DNA of 64,000 nucleotides, taken from assembly GCF_051401765.1 (NCBI RefSeq), contig NW_027480543.1, positions 372,001 through 436,000 on the forward strand, in the 5' to 3' direction. This document shows positions 58,931-64,000 of the stretch, in pieces (the first letter of the stretch is position 1; every line of letters begins with the position of its first letter). This stretch comes from Calliopsis andreniformis. Lineage: Eukaryota; Arthropoda; Insecta; Hymenoptera; Andrenidae. Made by a program: the position numbers and the translations under genes. The notes beneath the pieces were generated by a model, which searched no databases, had not been told where the DNA came from, and saw only the letters and a program-made list of their open reading frames with translations.

Positions 58931-60200
58931 GATTGAGGATTGAGGATTGAAGATTGAGGATCGAGGATTGAGGACTGAAGATTGAGTATTGGGGAATGAG
59001 TGTTGAGGGTTGAATGATCAGAATTGATGTTTGTGGATTCAGATTTGAAGATTGCAGATTGAGTATTGAGTATTGAAATCTGTGAATTGATGATATTCTA
59101 TTGAGGATTGAGAATTGACAACTCATTGTTGAGGACTGAGGTCTGAAGATTGAGGATTCAGGATTAAGGATTCAGGTTTGAGGTTTGAGGACTGAGAATT
59201 GAGGATTGTGGATAGAGGATTGAGTATTGAGGATTGGCGATTGAAGACTCAGGATTGAGGATGATGGCTGAGGGTTGAGGATTGAGGTTTGAGGACTGAG
59301 GACAGAGGATTGATGATTGAGAATTGAGGATTGACGATTAACGATTGAAGATTGAGGATTGTGTATTGAGGACTGAAGAATGAGGATTGAGGATTGAGGA
59401 TTGAGGATTGAGGATTGAATATTGAGTATTGAGGATTGAAGATTGACTAATGAGGATTGCGAATTGAGGATTGAGGATTGAGGATTGAGGATTGAGGATT
59501 GGGTATTGAGGATTGAAGAATGAGGATTGAGGATTGAGGATTGAGGATTGAGGATTGAGGATTGAAGATTGCGGATTGAGGTTTGAGGATTGAGGATTGA
59601 GTATTGAGTATTGAGGATTGAAGATTGTGGATTGAGGATTGAGGTTTGAGGATTGCGGATTGAGGATTGAGGATTGATGATTGAACATTGAATATTGATG
59701 ATTAAAGATTGAGTGTTGAGGATTGAGGGTTGTGGATTGAGGACGAGGACAGAGTGTTGAATATTGATGTCTGAGGTCTGAGGATTGAGGATTGAGGATT
59801 GAGAATTGAGGATTGAGGATTGAGGATTGAAGATTGAGGATTGGGTATTGTGGATCGAAGAATGAGGATTGAGGATTGAGGATTGAGTATTGAGGATTGA
59901 AGATTGTCTATTGAGTATTGAGGATTGAAGATTGTCTATTGAGGATTGAGGATTGAAGATTGAGTATTGAGGATTGAAGGTTGAGGATTGTGGTATTGAG
60001 GATTGAGGATTGAGGCTTGAATATTGAGGATTGAGGATTGAGGCTTGAATATTGAGGATTGGGGACTGAGTGTTGAGGGTTGAGTGATGAGAATTGATGT
60101 TTGCGGATAGGGATTTGAAGATTGCAGGTTGAGTATTTAGTATTGAAAACTGTGAATTCATGATATTCTATTGAGGATTGAGGATTGACCACTGATTGTT
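58930..60200 (+). repeat. 1.2 kb direct repeat, copy 1 (offset 3,844 falling to 3,785)
   Basis: Matches 62,775-64,000. Landmarks are GGGGAATGAGTG, GTGGATTCAGATTTG and TGAAATCTGTGAATTG in module A (58994-59196), GGATGATGGCTG, GGACAGAGG, and beta module A at 60064-60267. The offset change means 59 bases more in this copy than in the partner. Confidence 0.75.
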
Positions 60201-62775
60201 GAGGACTGAGCGCTGAAGATTGAGGATTCAGGATTGAGGATCCAGGATTGAGGTTTGAGGACTGAGGATTGAGGATTGAGGATTGAGGATTGAGGATTGA
60301 GGATTGACGATTGAGGATTGAAGACTGAGGATTGGGTATTGAGAATTGAATATTGAGGATTAAGGATTGAGGTTTGAGGACTGAAGATTGAGTATTGAGG
60401 ATTGAGGATTGAGGATTGAGGATTGAGGATTGAAGATAGAATATTCATGATTAAAGATTGAGGTTTGAGGATTGAGGGTTGTGGATTGAGGACGAGGACT
60501 GGGTGTTGAATATTGATGTCTGAGGTCTGAGGATTGAGGATTGAGAATTGAGAATTGAGGAATGAGGATTGAAGATTGAGGATTGGGTATTGAGGATTGA
60601 CGAATGAGGATTGAGGATTGAGGATTGAGGATTGAGGATTGATGATTGAAAATTGAGGATTGGGTATTGGGGATTGAAGAATGAGGATTGAGGATTGAGG
60701 ATTGAGGATTGAGGATTGGGGATTGAATATTGAGTACTGAGGATTGAAGATTGAGTATTGAGGATTGAGGATTGAGGATGGAGGATGAGGGCTGAGGGTT
60801 GAGGATTGAGGTTTGAGTATTGAAGCCTGAGAATTCAGGATATTCTATTGAGTATTGAGAATTGAGCATTGATGGTTGAGTACTGAGGACTGAGGATTGA
60901 GGATTGAAGGTTGAGTATTGATCACTGGGGATTGAGGACTGAGGATTGAGGATTGAGGATTGAGGATTGAGGATTGAAGACTGAGGATTGGGGATTGAGC
61001 ATTGACGATTGAGTATTGAGTATTGAGGATTGAGAATTGGGGATTGATGATTGAAGATTGAGTATTGAGGATTGAACATTGAGGATTGAGGATTGAAGAT
61101 TGAGGATTGAGGATTGAGGATTGAGGATCGATGATTGAGGATTGAGGATTGAGGATTGAGGATTGAGGATTGAGGATTGAGGATTGAGGGTTGTGGATTG
61201 AGGACGAGGACTGAGGGTTGAGGATTGAGGTTTGAGGACTGAGGATTGAGGATTGGGGATTGAGGATTGTGAATTGAGGACTGATGATTGAGGGTCGAAG
61301 ATTGAACATTGAGGATTGAGGATTGAGGATTGATGATTAAGGATTGAGGATGGAGGATGAGGGCTGAGGGTTGAGGATTGAGGTTTGAGGACTGAGGACT
61401 GAGGATTGAGGGATGAGGTTTGAGGATGAGGGCTGAGGGTCGGGGATTGAGGTTTGACGGCTGAGGACTGAGGATTGAGGATTGAGAATTGAGAATTGAG
61501 AATTGAGGATTGAGGATTGAGGATTGAATATTGAGTATTGAGGATTGAAGATTGAGGATTCAGGATTGAGGATTGAGGATTGAGGATTGAAGACTGAGGA
61601 TTGGGGATTGAGCATTGACGATTGAGTATTGAGTATTGAGGATTGAGAATTGGGGATTGATGATTGAAGATTGAGTATTGAGGATTGAACATTGAGGATT
61701 GAGGATTGAAGATTGAGGATTGAGGATTGAGGATTGAGGATCGATGATTGAGGATTGAGGATTGAGGATTGAGGATTGAGGATTGAGGATTGAGGATTGA
61801 GGGTTGTGGATTGAGGACGAGGACTGAGGGTTGAATATTTATGTTTGAGGTCTGAGGATTGAGGATTGAGGGTTGAGAATTGAGGATTGAGGATTGAGGA
61901 TTGAAGATTGAGGATTGGGTATTGAGGATTGAGGATTGAGGATTGAAGATTGAGGATAGGGTATTGAGGATTGAAGGATGATGATTGAGGATTGAGGATT
62001 GAGGATTGAGGATTGTATATTGAGTATTGAGGATTGAAGATCGACTATTGAGGATTGCGAATTGAGGATTGAGGGTTGAGGACTGAGGATTGAAGATTGA
62101 CTATAGAGGATTGAAGGTTGAGGATTGTGGATTGAGGATTGAGGATTCAGGTTTGAGGAGTGAAGATTGAGGATTGAGGATTGAGGATTGAGGATTGAGG
62201 GTTGAGGATTGAAGATAGAATATTCATGATTAAAGATTGAGGTTTGAGGATTGAGGGTTGTGGATTGAGGACGAGGACTGAGTGTTGAATATTGATGTCT
62301 GAGGTCTTAGGATTGAGGATTGAGAATTGAGAATTGAGGAATGAGGATTGAAGATTGAGGATTGAGGATTGAGGATTGAGGATTGAGGATTGAGGTTTGA
62401 GGATTGAGGATTGAGGACTGAGAATTGAGGATTGATGATTGAGGATTGAAGATAGAGGATTGGGTATTGAGGATTGAAGAACGAGGATTGAAGATTGAGG
62501 ATTGATGATTAAGGATGGAGGATGGAGGATGAGGGTTGAGGATTGAGGTTTGAGGACTGAGGACTGAGGATTGAGGATTGAGAATTGAGGATTGAGGATT
62601 GAGGATTGAAGATTGAGGATTGGGTATTGAGGATTGAAGAATGAGGATTGAGGATTGAGGATTGAGGATTGAGGATTGAAGATTGAGTATTGAGCATTGA
62701 AGCCTGACGATTGAGGATTGAGGATTGCGGACTGAGGATTGAGGATTGTGGATGGAGGATTGAAGATTGAGTATT
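60200..62775 (+). repeat. Heptamer mosaic with a module B fragment and a 613-offset repeat
   Basis: A B fragment lies at 60810-60894. A block of about 0.24 kb (GGATTGGGGATTGAGC, GCATTGACG, GAATTGGGGATTGATG, GGATCGATG) occurs at about 60,976-61,215 and again at 61,589-61,828, offset 613. D blocks lie near 60,785, 61,355 and 61,427. The 61.8-62.1 kb part resembles the C-containing segments at 10.4, 25.2 and 56.5 kb. No gene is seen. Confidence 0.7.
60810..60894 (+). repeat. Module B, fragment
   Basis: Only the core and part of the right arm remain: GAATTCAGGATATTC, TATTGAGTATTGAG and GATGGTTGAGTACTG. The CAACCATG part is replaced by GAAGCCTGAG. Confidence 0.65.
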
Positions 62776-64000
62776 GAGGATTGAAGATTGAGGATCGAGG
62801 ATTGAGGATTGAGGATTGAGGATTGAAGATTGAGTATTGGGGAATGAGTGTTGAGGGTTGAATAATCAGAATTGATGTTTGTGGATTCAGATTTGAAGAT
62901 TGCAGATTGAGTATTGAGTATTGAAATCTGTGAATTGATGATATTCTATTGAGGATTGAGAATTGACAACTGATTGTTGAGGACTGAGGTCTGAAGATTG
63001 AGGATTCAGGATTAAGGATTCAGGTTTGAGGTTTGAGGACTGAGAATTGAGGATTGTGGATTGAGGATTGAGTATTGAGGATTGACGATTGAAGACTGAG
63101 GATTGAGGATGATGGCTGAGGGTTGATTATTGAGGTTTGAGGACTGAGGACAGAGGATTGATGATTGAGAATTGAGGATTGAGGATTAAGGATTGAAGAT
63201 TGAGGATTGTGTATTGAGGACTGAAGAATGAGGATTGAGGATTGAGGATTGAGGATTGAGGATTGAATATTGAGTATTGAGGATTGAAGATTGACTAATG
63301 AGGATTGCGAATTGAGGATTGAGGAGTGAGGATTGAGGATTGAGGATTGGGTATTGAGGATTGAAGAATGAGGATTGAGGATTGAGGATTGAGGATTGAG
63401 GATTGAAGATTGCGGATTGAGGTTTGAGGATTGAGGATTGAGTATTGAGTATTGAGGATTGAAGATTGTGGATTGAGGATTGAGGTTTGAGGATTGCGGA
63501 TTGAGGATTGAGGATTGATGATTGAAGATTGAATATTGATGATTAAAGATTGAGTGTTGAGGATTGAGGGTTGTGGATTGAGGACGAGGACAGAGTGTTG
63601 AATATTGATGTCTGAGGTCTGAGGATTGAGGATTGAGGATTGAGAATTGAGGATTGAGGATTGAGGATTGAAGATTGAGGATTGGGTATTGAGGATCGAA
63701 GAATGAGGATTGAGGATTGAGGATTGAGGATTGAGGATTGAAGATTGTCTATTGAGGATTGAGGATTGAAGATTGAGTATTGAGGATTGAAGGTTGAGGA
63801 TTGTGGTATTGAGGATTGAGGATTGAGGCTTGAATATTGAGGATTGGGGACTGAGTGTTGAGGGTTGAGTGATGAGTATTGATGTTTGCGGATAGGGATT
63901 TGAAGATTGCAGGTTGAGTATTTAGTATTGAAAACTGTGAATTCATGATATTCTATTGAGGATTGAGGATTGACCACTGATAGTTGAGGACTGAGGGCTG
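62775..64000 (+). repeat. 1.2 kb direct repeat, copy 2, cut by the window edge
   Basis: Partner of 58,930-60,200. Module A lies at 62838-63044 (GAATAATCAG where the partner has GAATGATCAG) and beta module A runs from 63,849 to the window end, where it is cut. The array continues beyond 64,000. Confidence 0.75.

Larger units (their letters stand above)
1..64000 (+). repeat. Degenerate 7-base satellite array, unit TTGAGGA, filling the window
   Basis: Every line of the sequence reads as TTGAGGA or a one- to three-base variant of it. Frequent variants are TTGAAGA, TTGAGTA, TTGAGAA, CTGAGGA, TTGAGGG, TTGAGGT, TTCAGGA, TTGCGGA and TTGTGGA. Pure runs are short: the longest I noticed is about 12 units at 53,919-54,007. 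The unit contains no C, so the strand is strongly asymmetric, with C entering only through variants. The array continues past both window edges. No unique flank, transposon end, RNA gene or promoter is visible. Most likely this is a constitutive-heterochromatin satellite of a eukaryote; a bacterial or extrachromosomal origin cannot be excluded from sequence alone. Confidence 0.97.

Noticed and set aside
59172..60161. Minus-strand open frame of 329 codons
   Set aside because: Repeat-derived. The equivalent region in the 62.8-64.0 kb copy does not keep the frame.
1..64000. CRISPR array
   Set aside because: There are no constant repeats separated by unique spacers of even length. The whole sequence is one repeat family.
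1..64000. A coiled-coil or structural repeat protein gene, as heptapeptides might suggest
   Set aside because: The seven-residue period follows from 21 bases being three repeat units. SSILNPQ has no hydrophobic a/d pattern typical of coiled coils and contains proline in every repeat.
1..64000. True telomere
   Set aside because: No run of a known telomere unit is present, and the sequence is far more degenerate than telomerase products.

Overview
The whole 64 kb window is one tandem-repeat array and holds no gene I can support. The unit is a 7-base satellite, TTGAGGA on the + strand (TCCTCAA on the - strand), heavily degenerate but kept in 7-base register almost throughout. The + strand is very poor in C. 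I see no unique sequence, rRNA, tRNA, mobile element, CRISPR array or terminator, and neither edge of the array lies in the window. All coordinates were read by eye; block edges are good to about 10-30 bases.

The many long minus-strand open frames (up to 344 codons, all variants of the heptapeptide SSILNPQ) are a by-product of the unit. TCCTCAA repeats have no stop in any of three frames, and because 7 mod 3 = 1 all three frames spell the same heptapeptide. The + strand reads TGA once per 21 bases. I call none of these frames a gene.

On top of the heptamer lies a second layer of diverged but conserved cassettes. Module A is about 203 bases (29 heptamers) with roughly 66 copies in at least three subtypes. 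Module B is about 222 bases with 14 copies and shares a core with A. Shorter recurring blocks are C (around a GTTGTGG-GGACGAGG signature), D (a GGATGAGGGCTG signature with a one-base phase slip) and E (a GATGGGCGG or GATGGGAGG signature). B occurs at 1.9-14.5 kb and from 42.9 kb on, and is absent from 14.5-42.9 kb.

A third layer is segmental duplication of 0.4-4 kb. From left to right: 0.4 kb pairs at 1.2-2.5 kb; a 1.9 kb direct repeat at 2.9-6.9 kb; a 4.1/4.3 kb tandem pair at 8.0-16.5 kb; a 3.1 kb pair offset by 6,029 bases (16.2-25.3 kb); a 3.9 kb pair offset by 10,168 bases (26.3-40.4 kb); a 3.9/3.7/3.7 kb tandem triplet at 39.3-50.6 kb whose last two copies are nearly identical, with a partial relative at 55-56 kb; and a mosaic right end with a 1.2 kb pair (58.9-60.2 and 62.8-64.0 kb). 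Length differences between copies are multiples of 7, or one less than a multiple of 7 where the segment contains a single phase slip. This is what unequal exchange in register would give.

Organism: not identifiable from this sequence. A gene-free satellite of more than 64 kb with nested higher-order structure is most typical of eukaryotic heterochromatin (pericentromeric, subtelomeric or a B/sex chromosome). Heptanucleotide repeats also exist in bacteria, for example the STRR families of heterocystous cyanobacteria, but those arrays are short.
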